From positions 1-39,210 of the forward strand of contig NZ_VUNQ01000032.1 of the NCBI RefSeq assembly GCF_009695605.1: a stretch of DNA of 39,210 nt, given 5' to 3'. This DNA comes from Tissierella pigra (GTDB taxonomy: Bacteria > Bacillota > Clostridia > Tissierellales > Tissierellaceae). Below are positions 17,733 to 27,513 of this stretch, piece after piece. Within the stretch, counting starts at the first letter, position 1. Each line of letters opens with the position of its first letter. The notes under the pieces are model-generated. The model searched no databases. It saw nothing but the letters and a program-made list of their open reading frames with translations, and was not told where the DNA came from. The position numbers and the translations under genes are program-made.

Positions 17733-20700
17733 TTATAAACTTTCTTCTATATTATCTTCAAGTTTCAAATACAATTCCTTAATTTTGTTTATCTTTTCTT
17801 CATCTGCATCCCAATAGCCCCTGTTATAATACTCAGTCATTTGCTCTAATATATCCATATAAGCATAAGAATTATTTTCAATAAGTCTTTCTCTAAGTTC
17901 CTCATCTTCAACATAGGAGTTATACATATCTTCATAAATCCACTCCTCTACACTATTTGTAGTAGCAGCAAGCCCCATTATATTCTCAAATCTATCTGCA
18001 ATCTTTTGAACACCATGATATTTATGCTCTAACATTCCATCTATCCATTTAGGATTAAGCACCCTAGTTCTTATACCTCTGCCTATGGACTTTTCTACAC
18101 TTTCACTGATTACTCTTTCTCCTGTTGTGTCGGTTATATACATTTTTGCCTTTTTCCCCTTTACCATTTCAACAGACTTGGATAATCCTCCAAAGAACTC
18201 ATAGTAATGGTCCAAATCCGTAATTTCATATTCATGATTACTTCTTATTTGAGAAATAATTTCTACAGATTTTAAGTTTTCCTCATAAAGCCCCTCAACT
18301 TTTTTACCATGAGATTTTTCATTATATATATATTGCAAACTGCTTATATATACTTTGCCTAGTTGTTCTTCATCTTCCCAATTTTTGGTTTCTATTATTC
18401 CCGTTATTCCTGTACCATAACCACCTTCTTTAGGTCCAAATATCCTAGAAATAGCCAGTTCTTCTGCTTCTTTCTCATCATAACCTTCATCTATAAGTTT
18501 TTTATATATTTCTTTTGAGTTTCTTTTAAAGTAATTTTCTTCATCAGTTTCCTCTAGATTCCAAATCTTTTCAAATATTTCACTAAGGCTTGTAATCAAG
18601 TTTGGAAACATATCCCTGAAAAATCCACATATATTTATGGTAACATCTATTCTAGGTCTGCCTAATTCTTCAATTGGAATAATATCAAATTTAGGTTCCC
18701 ACATATTCCCTTTATCCGAAACTTTAACTCCTAAATAAGCTAATATCTGTGAAAACGTCTCCCCTTGGGTTCTTGATGTTTCTAATCCCCATAATATAAC
18801 TGCCGTAGATAATGGATATTCTCCTTCTTCTTCTTTATAGGATTCAAGGGTATTTAAGCAAATCTTCTCTCCCCTTATATAAGCGGTTTTAGTAGGTATA
18901 AGCCTTGGGTCAAATTGATATAGATTATATCCAGTAGGCAATATTTCAGGATGTCTATAAATATCTCCTGCTAATTTTGCAGGATTATAATGTCCTCCTA
19001 ATACTCGTAGCAAACCTTTAATTTCATGGTTTTCCTGTGAAGAATTGGTAACTTGTAGTCCAAATTCCAATGATTTTTTAAGCTCATCTTTGTTTATTGA
19101 ATGTGAAATTTCAGTATTGCCTATATTTTTATATTCAAAATAATAATCAATAATTTTTTCTGCTTCTTCATCTATATCCTTTACAATCTCATATTTGTTA
19201 TTATCCAGAAGAAAATCTAAGTTGTAGCCTTTAGATTTTGCTACTAATTCTCGAACACTAAAAATACCATTTCTATTATATCTTAATAACCCTTTGGCAT
19301 ATTCCCTTGCTTCTTCTTGGTTATATCCCTTCCCAAATATATGAAGTCCCTTTGGTATAAGACTTTTCTGCATTCTATATAATTCAGATTCTATTTCAAC
19401 AATATCTTTTGGAAGATTAAGTTCTTCTGCTAACTCCAATATATTTCCTAATATATCCTTACTAGTTTGAGGAGCTAATAACAAAGATTGATGATAATTA
19501 TCTATCATAGACATTAGCTTTGAAAAATCTCCATAAAGCTCTCCCTGAATAAATACTGGCGGCTGGTATCCTATTAGATTTCCATGAGAACGTCTTTTAG
19601 CAATAGTTCCTTCAGCTGGATTTCCACAATAATATAGATACATATGAGGAATATCTGATATAAGTCTATCTGGATAGCAATTACCACTCATTCCACATTC
19701 CTTACCTTTTAAAAACTCTAATGTTCCATGAGTTCCTACATGAATAATTACATCAGCCTTAAACTCATCTTTAATCCATTTATAAAATGCTAAATATTGA
19801 TGATGAGGTGGTAATGTTTTATCATGATAAGCCTTCTCAACATCTTCATGAATACCTCTAGTTGGTTGTAATCCTAAAAATATATTTCCCTCAACTATGC
19901 CAGGAATCAAGAATTCATTATTTTCAGTACTCATTATAGTCCCTGGTACTTGACCCCAGGCTGTTATTATTTCTTCACCATCTAAACTTTTCTCTAGTTC
20001 CTTTTTATACTCCATATCCTTATATTTTATTATATTATCCCAATCATCACTGTATTTTCCTGAGTTTACAATTCCACCAGCAGTAAATTTATCCATTAAC
20101 TCTTCTTTTGTAAAAGCGTTTAAATTATATCCATTATCTTTAAGATTTTTAAAAGTATTTTCAACTGAAGCAAAAGTATCTAGAAATGCCCCTCCAAATA
20201 AATTACTCTCTCCTGGAGGATAGTTATAGCATATAATGGCTACCTTTTTTTCTTCATTTTTCTTTTTCCTAAGAAGAATATAGGACTTGATTCTGGAAAC
20301 TAGCTTATCTACCCTTTCCTCTATAATAGTAAGCTCATCAGTCATAATGTCAAATTCAGAATCATATTTTGGTTCTGTCATAGCTCCAATAGGATAAGTT
20401 TCTATACATCCATCTAGTTCTGGCAACATAACAGAAATAAGTACTTCTGATGTACTACATCCTTGTGTAGATTCTTCCCATTCTTTTACAGTTCTTCTTG
20501 ACATAAAATATGGATGAAAATATGGCGCACCTACTTCTTCCAATAGATTTATACCTGCTTGAGAATCTCCCCCCATTGGTCCTGCTCCAAGTCTAAAGGA
20601 CATAAAGTTCAATATAATATCTATAGGATTTTTAGTGGAATTTAGTATTATATCCCTAATTTTTTCCTCATTCTTTACAAAGGCCCCTGAAACCGCAACA

Positions 20701-21446
20701 GGCAAAACGTTTGCAAACTCCTCAATCCTCTCCTTAATCTGTCCAACGCAAGAAGATGTATCTGTAGGGTATGTATGTCCATAAAAAAGCATGACTACTA
20801 TAGGCTTTTCATTATCGAAGGGAAAATCTCTTTCATAATCTCCATAGTCTTTATAAAACTTCAAGTTTTCTGGATTACATATACTGACTTCATCCACTTC
20901 CCTTGGTTCAAGGGGCTTAGGTAATTCCTTTATATTGCCATAATCCCTCAATAGAAGATAGAGCATATTCTTTATGTTTGATTTATCTGCTACCTTAAAA
21001 TATTTCATTATATTAGAATAGTTTCTCATATCTCTCATTTTGCCTGGCATTACTTTTCCAAGCATCTCTGCTGCATTTCTCATTTTTTCAATGGCAGCCA
21101 TATCCATTTTTTTGTTACTGCTTTTCATACTTTCCATAGTAAAACTTCCAAGACGCATATATTCCCTTGCAGAACTTCCATATGGAATTATATTTCCATT
21201 ACATTGTTCAAGACCTATATATACATCTTTCACTATGGCTGAAGGACTCCCCATTAAATCTACAAATACTATATTACTTTCCTTAATGTCTTCTATCATC
21301 TGTTGTCTTTTTTCATCTGACATTTCTTCTTTTCCATAATAAATATTTAAATCGAGGATTTTAGAATAGCTTTGATTTATGTCTTTTCCCGCCTCAACTA
21401 AATTTTTAATTCCTGGGGCTGATACAGTTATAAATGTAATCTTCAC
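17733..21446 (-). CDS. cobN: CobN-like metallochelatase large subunit
   Basis: The 1237-residue protein belongs to the CobN/BchH/ChlH family, the tetrapyrrole-binding subunit that inserts a divalent metal using the ChlI/ChlD motor. Typical blocks are [46 protein letters not shown] and [11 protein letters not shown]. Family members of this length with CobN character act on corrins; magnesium insertion is unlikely because no chlorophyll gene is present. Riboswitch control by cobalamin favours a cobalt/corrinoid role. Its true substrate is uncertain because anaerobes usually insert cobalt early with CbiK or CbiX. It follows the importer ATPase by 12 bases. Confidence 0.9.
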   Translation of the reverse strand: MKITFITVSAPGIKNLVEAGKDINQSYSKILDLNIYYGKEEMSDEKRQQMIEDIKESNIVFVDLMGSPSAIVKDVYIGLEQCNGNIIPYGSSAREYMRLGSFTMESMKSSNKKMDMAAIEKMRNAAEMLGKVMPGKMRDMRNYSNIMKYFKVADKSNIKNMLYLLLRDYGNIKELPKPLEPREVDEVSICNPENLKFYKDYGDYERDFPFDNEKPIVVMLFYGHTYPTDTSSCVGQIKERIEEFANVLPVAVSGAFVKNEEKIRDIILNSTKNPIDIILNFMSFRLGAGPMGGDSQAGINLLEEVGAPYFHPYFMSRRTVKEWEESTQGCSTSEVLISVMLPELDGCIETYPIGAMTEPKYDSEFDIMTDELTIIEERVDKLVSRIKSYILLRKKKNEEKKVAIICYNYPPGESNLFGGAFLDTFASVENTFKNLKDNGYNLNAFTKEELMDKFTAGGIVNSGKYSDDWDNIIKYKDMEYKKELEKSLDGEEIITAWGQVPGTIMSTENNEFLIPGIVEGNIFLGLQPTRGIHEDVEKAYHDKTLPPHHQYLAFYKWIKDEFKADVIIHVGTHGTLEFLKGKECGMSGNCYPDRLISDIPHMYLYYCGNPAEGTIAKRRSHGNLIGYQPPVFIQGELYGDFSKLMSMIDNYHQSLLLAPQTSKDILGNILELAEELNLPKDIVEIESELYRMQKSLIPKGLHIFGKGYNQEEAREYAKGLLRYNRNGIFSVRELVAKSKGYNLDFLLDNNKYEIVKDIDEEAEKIIDYYFEYKNIGNTEISHSINKDELKKSLEFGLQVTNSSQENHEIKGLLRVLGGHYNPAKLAGDIYRHPEILPTGYNLYQFDPRLIPTKTAYIRGEKICLNTLESYKEEEGEYPLSTAVILWGLETSRTQGETFSQILAYLGVKVSDKGNMWEPKFDIIPIEELGRPRIDVTINICGFFRDMFPNLITSLSEIFEKIWNLEETDEENYFKRNSKEIYKKLIDEGYDEKEAEELAISRIFGPKEGGYGTGITGIIETKNWEDEEQLGKVYISSLQYIYNEKSHGKKVEGLYEENLKSVEIISQIRSNHEYEITDLDHYYEFFGGLSKSVEMVKGKKAKMYITDTTGERVISESVEKSIGRGIRTRVLNPKWIDGMLEHKYHGVQKIADRFENIMGLAATTNSVEEWIYEDMYNSYVEDEELRERLIENNSYAYMDILEQMTEYYNRGYWDADEEKINKIKELYLKLEDNIEESL

Positions 21447-21458
21447 CTTAACAACCTC

Positions 21459-22259
21459 CTAACTATTAGAGACTACTTTTTTAGCATAAAATATTGGTTT
21501 ATCTGTGTCTTTATCTTTTGTTATTTCAGATTCAATCTTAAAGACTTCTTCCAAAACTTTAGATTCTAATATAGTCCAAGGATCCCCTTGACTATGTATT
21601 TTTTTATTATTTATTACAACAAGCTCATCTGAATATCTAGCCGCATGATTTATATCATGTAGTACCATAACTATGGTTATACCTTCTTCTTTATTTAGTC
21701 TAGATATTAGTTCCATAATTTCTAACTGATGACATATATCAAGATAAGTTGTAGGCTCATCCAATAGAAGAATTTCTGGTTTTTGGGCAATAGACATGGC
21801 TATCCATGCCCTTTGCTTTTCTCCTCCTGAAAGGGTATCTATTCTTCTATTTTGAAGACTAGTAACTCCAGTTTTCTCCATGGCCCATTCCACTATCTTA
21901 TCATCATTATCATCTATACCTTTCCACCAATCCTTGTGAGCATAACGACCATATTGAACTAATTTCCTTACATTTACATCGCTTATGGTATCATTAGCTT
22001 GATTTAGTATAGACATTTTTTTAGCTACATGTTTATTTTTCATATTGAATATATTATTTCCATATAAAAGTACCTTCCCCTGTTTAGGCTTTATACCTCT
22101 GCTTATGGTACGCATTAAGGTAGTTTTTCCACAACCATTTGGTCCAATTATAGAATAAACCTTTTCTTTTTCTATCTTTAGATTTATTTCTTTTAAAACA
22201 TTCTTGTTTTTATAGCTTATACTTAAATCTTTAATCTCTAGTATAATATTATTATTCAT
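21459..22259 (-). CDS. ABC importer ATPase (FecE/BtuD type)
   Basis: This is the energising subunit of the first ABC importer. Walker A is GPNGCGKTT, the signature is LSGGEKQRAW, Walker B is ILLLDEPTTYLD, and the H-loop His is in VLHDINHA. The DICHQLEIM extension is typical of siderophore, haem and corrinoid importers. It is 266 residues, normal length. It is 4 bases from the permease and 12 from cobN. The riboswitch suggests the cargo is a corrinoid or a cobalt chelate; sequence alone would also fit an iron siderophore. Confidence 0.93.
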   Translation of the reverse strand: MNNNIILEIKDLSISYKNKNVLKEINLKIEKEKVYSIIGPNGCGKTTLMRTISRGIKPKQGKVLLYGNNIFNMKNKHVAKKMSILNQANDTISDVNVRKLVQYGRYAHKDWWKGIDDNDDKIVEWAMEKTGVTSLQNRRIDTLSGGEKQRAWIAMSIAQKPEILLLDEPTTYLDICHQLEIMELISRLNKEEGITIVMVLHDINHAARYSDELVVINNKKIHSQGDPWTILESKVLEEVFKIESEITKDKDTDKPIFYAKKVVSNS

Positions 22260-22263
22260 CCAT

Positions 22264-23262
22264 TTACTCCCTCCTCAGCAAGAATAAAAAGAATGGTGCT
22301 CCTAATACTGCCATTACAATACCTACTGGTATCTCCGTTGGACTTAAAAACGTTCTTGCAAAGGTATCACTAAACATTAGAAGTATAGAGCCTAATAATG
22401 CTGTTGCAGGAAACATATAATTATAATCATTTCCCATTATTAGTCTTATACTGTGAGGCACTATAAGACCAACAAATCCTAAAAGTCCTACAACACTTAC
22501 TGCACTAGCAGCTAGAAGAGCAGCGAGAACAGTAAATCCAAGTCTTGCAGCCTCTACATTTAACCCTAAACCCCTTGCAACATCATCACCTAATATTAAA
22601 ATATTAAGTTTCTCTGCAAATATATTTACTAAAATAATTCCTATTATGGTATAAGGTAATATGGTATATACTTCTGGCCAAGACCTTGAAGATAAACTTC
22701 CATTCATAAAGGTTAATGCTCCATGAACACGGTCACTATAGAAAACTAGCATACCTGAAATACCTGCTCCGAATAAGGCCGATACAGCTACACCTGCTAA
22801 TATTATTCTTGTAGTTTGTATTCCACCCTTCCAAGATAAAATATATATTATAAAAGCTGCTAACATAGCCCCTATAAAGGCGGCAATAGGTACTAAACCA
22901 ACATGCTGAGGAAAGATAACTAATACTGCTATACCAAAAAGCCCTGCACCACTACTTATACCAATAATACTTGGATCTGCTAAAGGATTCTTCATAACCC
23001 CTTGTAAAATAGCACCTGATAAAGCAAGGTTTGCACCTACTAAAGCAGCTAATATCATTCTTGGCAATCTAATATTCCAAATTACCATTCTTTCCGCACT
23101 TCCGTCATCTGTCATAATAACTTCAAATATACGTTTTGCCCCAACTTCAAGAGTGCCTTTAGTATTTCCCAGTATAAAACCCACAAAAAACAGTATTATT
23201 AAAATAGCAATAATGGTTATTTTAAAACCTTTATTGTCTTTAAGGGAAATATCGCTTTTCAT
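22264..23262 (-). CDS. FecCD-family ABC importer permease
   Basis: A 332-residue integral membrane protein with about nine or ten hydrophobic helices of the FecCD/BtuC family. Signatures are RMILAALVGANLALSGAILQG, NPLADPSIIGISSGAG and FVGLIVPHSIRLIMG. It should dimerise in the membrane with two ATPase copies. It starts one base past the binding-protein stop, so translation is coupled. Cargo is most likely a corrinoid or cobalt complex given the riboswitch. Confidence 0.94.
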   Translation of the reverse strand: MKSDISLKDNKGFKITIIAILIILFFVGFILGNTKGTLEVGAKRIFEVIMTDDGSAERMVIWNIRLPRMILAALVGANLALSGAILQGVMKNPLADPSIIGISSGAGLFGIAVLVIFPQHVGLVPIAAFIGAMLAAFIIYILSWKGGIQTTRIILAGVAVSALFGAGISGMLVFYSDRVHGALTFMNGSLSSRSWPEVYTILPYTIIGIILVNIFAEKLNILILGDDVARGLGLNVEAARLGFTVLAALLAASAVSVVGLLGFVGLIVPHSIRLIMGNDYNYMFPATALLGSILLMFSDTFARTFLSPTEIPVGIVMAVLGAPFFLFLLRRE

Positions 23263-23263
23263 C

Positions 23264-24307
23264 CTACTTATTCACCTCTTCATAAATTTCTGGATAAATA
23301 TTTTTAGCCATATATTCTATGGCTTCATTATAATAAGGCCCTGCATTATACAAAAAGTATTCCTGTGGAAGATGAATAACACGACCTTCCTGTACAGCTT
23401 TTACCCCACTCCATACTGGATTTGTGTTAAATTCTTCCTCTATGGATTTTATAGCTTCTTCATTACTGGAAATCATACTGGTAACTAAAACATAATCTGG
23501 ATTTTTCTCCACTATATACTCTATATCCAATGGCGTAGTTTCTGATCCTATAGTATCTGGTGGTAAATCAGATGCAATATTTTTAAGTCTCAATATCTTA
23601 GCAACATCTCCTGCTATACTATTATCTAGTTTTACAGCAAGTGTTTTAGAAGTTATATATAATATAACTACAGATTTAGATTCATCTGGTAATTTTGATA
23701 CAATTTCTTTTTTCTGTTTTTCCAGTTCCTTTATTTTAGTTTCAGCTAGTTCTTCCTTCTCAAGTATTTTTCCAAATGCCTTATATGTAGACACCACATC
23801 ATCATATCCTCTTATATGAGTAGTGATTACATTAAAACCCATTTCTCTTAACTTCTTTGCTTGAGTTGATTGGGTTCCAACTTGAGCTATAATTAAATCT
23901 GGCTTATGAGGTATTACAGACTCCATATCTATAGAATATACAGGCCCTATAGTTGGAAGATTTCGTATTTCCTCTCTATACTCTGGTATAAGTTTCACAT
24001 TGTCTGATACGTCAGATGTACATACAGACTTGCCTCCTAAATCGTACCAAATGTTTAAAGGAGTACCAGACAATACAGCTATCTTCTCTGGTTTCTCTTT
24101 TAAAATAGTTTCCTTTTTTAAAAAGTCCTTTACAGTTAAGGGATACTTGTCTCCTTCTACAGTTATTGATAGCTGAGTATCATCTACCTTTTCTGTATTC
24201 TGAACATTGGTTAAACCACCTACTCCTGTGGTTTTGGTACAACCTGAAATACTAGTGGTTATTACAGCCAAAATCATTAACCACAATATGTTTTTATACT
24301 TTTTCAT
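23264..24307 (-). CDS. ABC importer substrate-binding lipoprotein
   Basis: This is the cargo receptor of the importer, anchored outside the membrane. A signal peptide ends in the lipobox ISGC, and the mature part has the two-lobed periplasmic-binding fold of the BtuF/FhuD class: KIAVLSGTPLNIWYDLGG, KPDLIIAQVGT and NPDYVLVTSM, with a long helix linking the lobes. About 347 residues from the ATG at 24307, which is preceded by AAAGGG; an in-frame GTG at 24316 overlaps that site. It is the first coding gene after the riboswitch and its terminators. Confidence 0.9.
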   Translation of the reverse strand: MKKYKNILWLMILAVITTSISGCTKTTGVGGLTNVQNTEKVDDTQLSITVEGDKYPLTVKDFLKKETILKEKPEKIAVLSGTPLNIWYDLGGKSVCTSDVSDNVKLIPEYREEIRNLPTIGPVYSIDMESVIPHKPDLIIAQVGTQSTQAKKLREMGFNVITTHIRGYDDVVSTYKAFGKILEKEELAETKIKELEKQKKEIVSKLPDESKSVVILYITSKTLAVKLDNSIAGDVAKILRLKNIASDLPPDTIGSETTPLDIEYIVEKNPDYVLVTSMISSNEEAIKSIEEEFNTNPVWSGVKAVQEGRVIHLPQEYFLYNAGPYYNEAIEYMAKNIYPEIYEEVNK

Positions 24308-24336
24308 CTTTTTCACCCTTTCTTTTTACGGTACAT

Positions 24337-24380
24337 AAAAAACTCCAACATTCATAGAATTCTACGATTGCTGGAGTTTT
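24337..24380 (-). terminator. Second terminator of the riboswitch leader
   Basis: Minus-strand stem ACTCCA/TGGAGT extended by A/T pairs (24339-24347 with 24372-24380), followed by a T-run. It lies between the first terminator and the binding-protein ribosome site, so the leader holds two terminators in series. Confidence 0.7.
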
Positions 24381-24436
24381 GTAAGCCTATATATAGACCA
24401 TTTTTGTTGTTTTAAATCCAAAAATAATTGCTATCA

Positions 24437-24470
24437 AAAAACCTTCTGAAAATAATCATCAGAAGGATAG
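24437..24470 (-). terminator. First terminator (riboswitch expression platform)
   Basis: Minus-strand stem CCTTCTGA/TCAGAAGG (24459-24466 with 24442-24449) followed by TTTTTT. The TTCTGA in its 5' arm is complementary to the TCAGAA in the riboswitch B12 box, giving a simple mutually exclusive antiterminator. Confidence 0.75.
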
Positions 24471-24540
24471 CCAAATAAAGCAATTTACTTAAAAACTAGC
24501 TTTCTCCATCTACCGTAGAGTTATTCTGCTAATAAAATAG

Positions 24541-24692
24541 GAAGGTATTCTGACTCAAGCTTAATCATCTTTTCTGCCTTCCCAGTTTCCCAGTGGCATT
24601 TAGAAAAGACTATTCTTTTACAGCGGCGGGACCGTGAGGGATTTACACCCTACTTCCCTATTACAATAGAATAATAATTCTATAAACCTATT
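24541..24692 (-). promoter_or_regulatory. Cobalamin riboswitch
   Basis: Read on the minus strand this stretch holds the conserved cobalamin-aptamer core in the right order: GGGAAG...GGTGTAAATCCCTC, ACGGTCCCGCCGCTGTAA, ATGCCACTGGGAAACTGGG, AAGGC and the B12 box GAGTCAGAATACCTTCC. P1 closes between AGGT near 24687 and ACCT near 24545. Binding adenosyl- or other cobalamin is expected to prevent antitermination and shut off the importer-chelatase operon. Confidence 0.95.
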
Positions 24693-24717
24693 TATCCTAT
24701 ATTCAATTTTAATCAAC

Positions 24718-24746
24718 ATTATACTACATAAATAAATTCCACACAA
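24718..24746 (-). promoter_or_regulatory. Promoter of the riboswitch operon
   Basis: On the minus strand TTGTGT and TATAAT (24718-24723) are 17 bases apart, placing the transcription start about 20-30 bases before the aptamer. Confidence 0.65.
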
Positions 24747-24833
24747 GCTTCAGCAAATATGTTTGTTATCTTTTTATTAATACTTAAGACCTGATGAATG
24801 TTTAATACAAGGAAATCAACTCATTATACCTGT

Positions 24834-25145
24834 TTATCCAGATTTTTGCTCAAAATACTTATCCTCCAAATCTTCTAAGTGATAAAAAATATGAACTAAA
24901 TCTTTGCCAAAGCTCTGCAAGGAATAGTAGTTATCACTTCCATCGGTTATTTTCTCTATAACCTTTCTGTCTAGTAATATAGTTAATTTCCTATTTAATT
25001 CTGTATGACTCATATATGGGATACTATTTAAAATATCCTTATACCGTCCATTCCCAAGATGGATAGACTTTAGAATTTCTGGTATCCATCTTAGTTTAAT
25101 TAAATCATGTACAATTTCAAATCCATTAGAAATTTTGCTTTTCAT
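24834..25145 (-). CDS. HxlR-family transcriptional regulator
   Basis: A 103-residue winged-helix protein with the HxlR layout: RWIPEILKSIHLGNGRYKDI, then the recognition region MSHTELNRKLTILLDRKVIEK and a beta wing (DGSDNYYSL). HxlR regulators usually sense redox or reactive aldehydes; this one has no cysteine, so a thiol switch is unlikely. It is divergent from dps, with a palindrome at 25164-25173 near its own ribosome site. It reads toward the B12 operon but that operon has its own promoter. Confidence 0.85.
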   Translation of the reverse strand: MKSKISNGFEIVHDLIKLRWIPEILKSIHLGNGRYKDILNSIPYMSHTELNRKLTILLDRKVIEKITDGSDNYYSLQSFGKDLVHIFYHLEDLEDKYFEQKSG

Positions 25146-25163
25146 AATTTCACATCCTTACGA

Positions 25164-25173
25164 ACAAATTTGT
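25164..25173. promoter_or_regulatory. Candidate operator palindrome between hxlR and dps
   Basis: The palindrome ACAAATTTGT sits 19 bases before the hxlR start in the divergent region. It may serve autoregulation. Short A/T palindromes arise by chance in this base composition. Confidence 0.35.
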
Positions 25174-25261
25174 GCCTTTTTGTTTATCTTATTTTATCAT
25201 ATAATTAGATTAAAGAAAGATACTAATTAATAGTTAATTAAAAATTTTTAGGAGGGGTTAT

Positions 25262-25696
25262 ATGAAACATGTAAATTTATTACAAAAATATTTATCAAAT
25301 TTGGCTGTATTGAATATTAAATTCCACAATATCCATTGGAATGTTGTAGGTAACCAATTTGTTCAAGTTCACGAATTTACTGAAGGTCTATATGACAAAT
25401 TATTTGAAAATCTAGACGAAGTTGCAGAATTATTAAAGATGAAAGATATAATGCCATTATCAACTATGGCTGAATACCTAGATAATTCAGATATTGAAGA
25501 AATCAAGGCTAAAGATTTTGCAATTAAAGAATCATTAGAAATAGTTAAAACAGATTTAGAAAAAATGAAAATATTAGCAACTGAAATCAGAAATATAGCT
25601 GATGAAGAAGGAGACTTTGAAACTGTAGCCATATTTGAAGACTACGTTGCTGATTATAGTAAAAATATATGGTTCATTAATTCTATATTAAAATAA
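25262..25696 (+). CDS. dps: Dps-family ferritin
   Basis: Dps forms a 12-subunit shell that oxidises Fe2+ with H2O2, stores iron and protects DNA. The 144-residue protein shows the inter-subunit ferroxidase ligands with classic spacing: His25 (HNIHW), His37 (VHE), Asp52 and Glu56 (LDEVAE). No basic DNA-binding tail is present, so protection is probably through iron/peroxide removal. A strong AGGAGGGG site precedes the ATG. It is the only + strand protein gene in the left three quarters of the window. Confidence 0.94.
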   Translation: MKHVNLLQKYLSNLAVLNIKFHNIHWNVVGNQFVQVHEFTEGLYDKLFENLDEVAELLKMKDIMPLSTMAEYLDNSDIEEIKAKDFAIKESLEIVKTDLEKMKILATEIRNIADEEGDFETVAIFEDYVADYSKNIWFINSILK

Positions 25697-25717
25697 AAAT
25701 AAGTATAATATAAAATG

Positions 25718-25762
25718 AGGCTGTTTCATAACTGGTTTATCAGTTATGAAACAGCCTTTTTT
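25718..25762. terminator. Bidirectional terminator between dps and the desulfidase gene
   Basis: Arms of 17 bp (25718-25734 and 25741-25757) with a 6-nt loop and a T-run stand between two convergent genes. The stem shares the word CTGTT-CATAACT with the ATPase terminator at 1568-1617. Confidence 0.88.
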
Positions 25763-25804
25763 ATTCTCGAGCTAACAACTGATAAATAGGAGAATTACTG
25801 TTTT

Positions 25805-26356
25805 CTAGTTTATAAATTCTGCTATTTTATCCAAAGAACTATATACATCATTTTCATTAATTGCTATAAAGGGTATCTTTATTCCAGATTCTTTCAGATA
25901 ATTTGTTAACTCTTCCATAAATATACCAGAACCTTTAACTTCCTTTAAAGTTTCAAGGATGCTTTCTAATTCATCATTATTCGAAATCTCTCCTCTGAAT
26001 TCTCCAGAACAAGTATAATTAACTCCACAACTTGGACTTCCATCTATACCCACAACTCCTAGAATCTCATATCCTGCATCAATATAACTTTTAGTCTGTT
26101 GAACTATTGGTCTAAGCATTTCTCTACATTGTTCTCTATAAAATAAGGTATCAAATTGCTCCTTTACATGGCCCCATCTTTTTATTCCATATACAATCAT
26201 TTCTGGACAAGGAAGTTGAATAATACCAATATCTTTCTCTGCAATAAGATTTACAAATTCCTTAAAAATTCCCCCATACTGACTAAGACCTTCAACCTTA
26301 GAATTGGAATTAATGATACAATGACAAATTAATATTATCTTTTTATTCCTTTTCAA
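25805..26356 (-). CDS. TudS-related putative desulfidase
   Basis: The 183-residue protein resembles the DUF523/TudS group (the CD3072-type branch), whose characterised members use a [4Fe-4S] cluster to remove sulfur from thiouracil. Candidate cluster ligands are Cys11/Cys13 (LICHCIINSNSK), Cys50 (QLPCPEM) and Cys110 (DGSPSCGV), with Cys77 and Cys116 as extra cysteines. Substrate is unproven. It is the last gene of the ABC operon, 27 bases after the ATPase gene, which suggests it processes the imported compound. Confidence 0.75.
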   Translation of the reverse strand: MKRNKKIILICHCIINSNSKVEGLSQYGGIFKEFVNLIAEKDIGIIQLPCPEMIVYGIKRWGHVKEQFDTLFYREQCREMLRPIVQQTKSYIDAGYEILGVVGIDGSPSCGVNYTCSGEFRGEISNNDELESILETLKEVKGSGIFMEELTNYLKESGIKIPFIAINENDVYSSLDKIAEFIN

Positions 26357-26383
26357 TTTCCATCCTCCTTAACTATTCCATAG

Positions 26384-27397
26384 TTATAGATTAATACAAT
26401 GATTTTTCTTAAATTTTAAATATACTTCTTGTCCCAAAGCATAAAGTTCCAAATCATTAAAGAGCACATCCACTTTTAAAGAAACAGAATTGATATCAAC
26501 TGTATATCTTATAATATTACCTTGAGGGAGTATACCAATAATTTTACCCGAAACAGAATATGAATCTTTGCAAGATTCTAGTTTAACATGAGATATTTCA
26601 ATAGTCTCTGGCCTAATTACAATTTTTGAATAAGTTGAATACTCTTGATTTATTAGTTTTGAGAATTGATCTTTTTCCAATATATTGTAATTTCCAACAA
26701 AACTTGCCGCAAAAATACTTTTTGGATTACTATAGACTTCAAAAGGGGTTCCTGATTGTTCTATAATACCATCTCTCATTATATGAATTGTATCTGACAT
26801 AGTCATTGCTTCATCTTGATCGTGGGTGACAAATATAGAAGTCATATTAAGTTCTCTATGTATTTCCTTTATCCTAGCTTGTAAAGATTTTCGAAGCTTC
26901 GCATCTACTGCACTCAAGGGCTCATCTAGTAGTAATACCTTGGGCTTAGTAACAATACATCTTGCCAATGCCACTCTCTGCTGTTCGCCACCTGAAAGCT
27001 GGTAAGGATATCGCTTTTCATAACCTTGGAGATCTACTATTTTTAAAGTATCTTTCACAAGACCATTAATAGTGTCTTTTTTAACCTTCTTCATCCTAAG
27101 TCCAAATGAAATATTATTATATACATTCATATTAGGAAAAAGGCTATATTGTTGGAATATCATCCCAATATTTCGGCTCTTAGGATTCCAAAAAGTAATA
27201 TCTTCTCCATCTAGAAATATCTTTCCACTGGTTACCCCTTCTAATCCAGCAAGACATCGAAGAAGTGTACTTTTTCCACAGCCTGAAGAGCCAAGTAATG
27301 TAACAAATTCTCCCTTATGAATTGAAAGATTGGTATTTTTAAGTACATGATTTTCACCATAATATTTTTCTATATTTTCAAAAACAATATATGACAT
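26384..27397 (-). CDS. ABC importer ATPase with C-terminal TOBE-like domain
   Basis: The ATPase domain (about 1-235) has Walker A GSSGCGKST, Q-loop IFQQYSLFPN, signature LSGGEQQRVALAR and Walker B LLLDEPLSAVD. An approximately 100-residue C-terminal extension (YSKIVIRPETIEIS and following) resembles the TOBE domain of PotA/FbpC/MalK proteins. Nitrate/sulfonate/thiamine-precursor importers usually have a shorter ATPase of about 250 residues without it. The protein is 337 residues, next to a permease and binding protein of that importer class. Confidence 0.9.
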   Translation of the reverse strand: MSYIVFENIEKYYGENHVLKNTNLSIHKGEFVTLLGSSGCGKSTLLRCLAGLEGVTSGKIFLDGEDITFWNPKSRNIGMIFQQYSLFPNMNVYNNISFGLRMKKVKKDTINGLVKDTLKIVDLQGYEKRYPYQLSGGEQQRVALARCIVTKPKVLLLDEPLSAVDAKLRKSLQARIKEIHRELNMTSIFVTHDQDEAMTMSDTIHIMRDGIIEQSGTPFEVYSNPKSIFAASFVGNYNILEKDQFSKLINQEYSTYSKIVIRPETIEISHVKLESCKDSYSVSGKIIGILPQGNIIRYTVDINSVSLKVDVLFNDLELYALGQEVYLKFKKNHCINL

Positions 27398-27443
27398 GTT
27401 TATCTCCTTAATTTGATTAAATCATCTATAAACAATAAATTAA

Positions 27444-27489
27444 AGTTAATCTAACTTCCAATATGTTTTTCTTAGAAATTAGATTAACT
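27444..27489 (-). repeat. Intercistronic stem-loop between binding protein and ATPase genes
   Basis: An 11-bp perfect stem (AGTTAATCTAA at 27444-27454 with TTAGATTAACT at 27479-27489) lies in the 116-base gap. It can act as a processing or stability element or partial terminator that lets the binding protein be made in excess. Confidence 0.6.
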
Positions 27490-27513
27490 GTTATAATATA
27501 TTTTGAAAGAATT

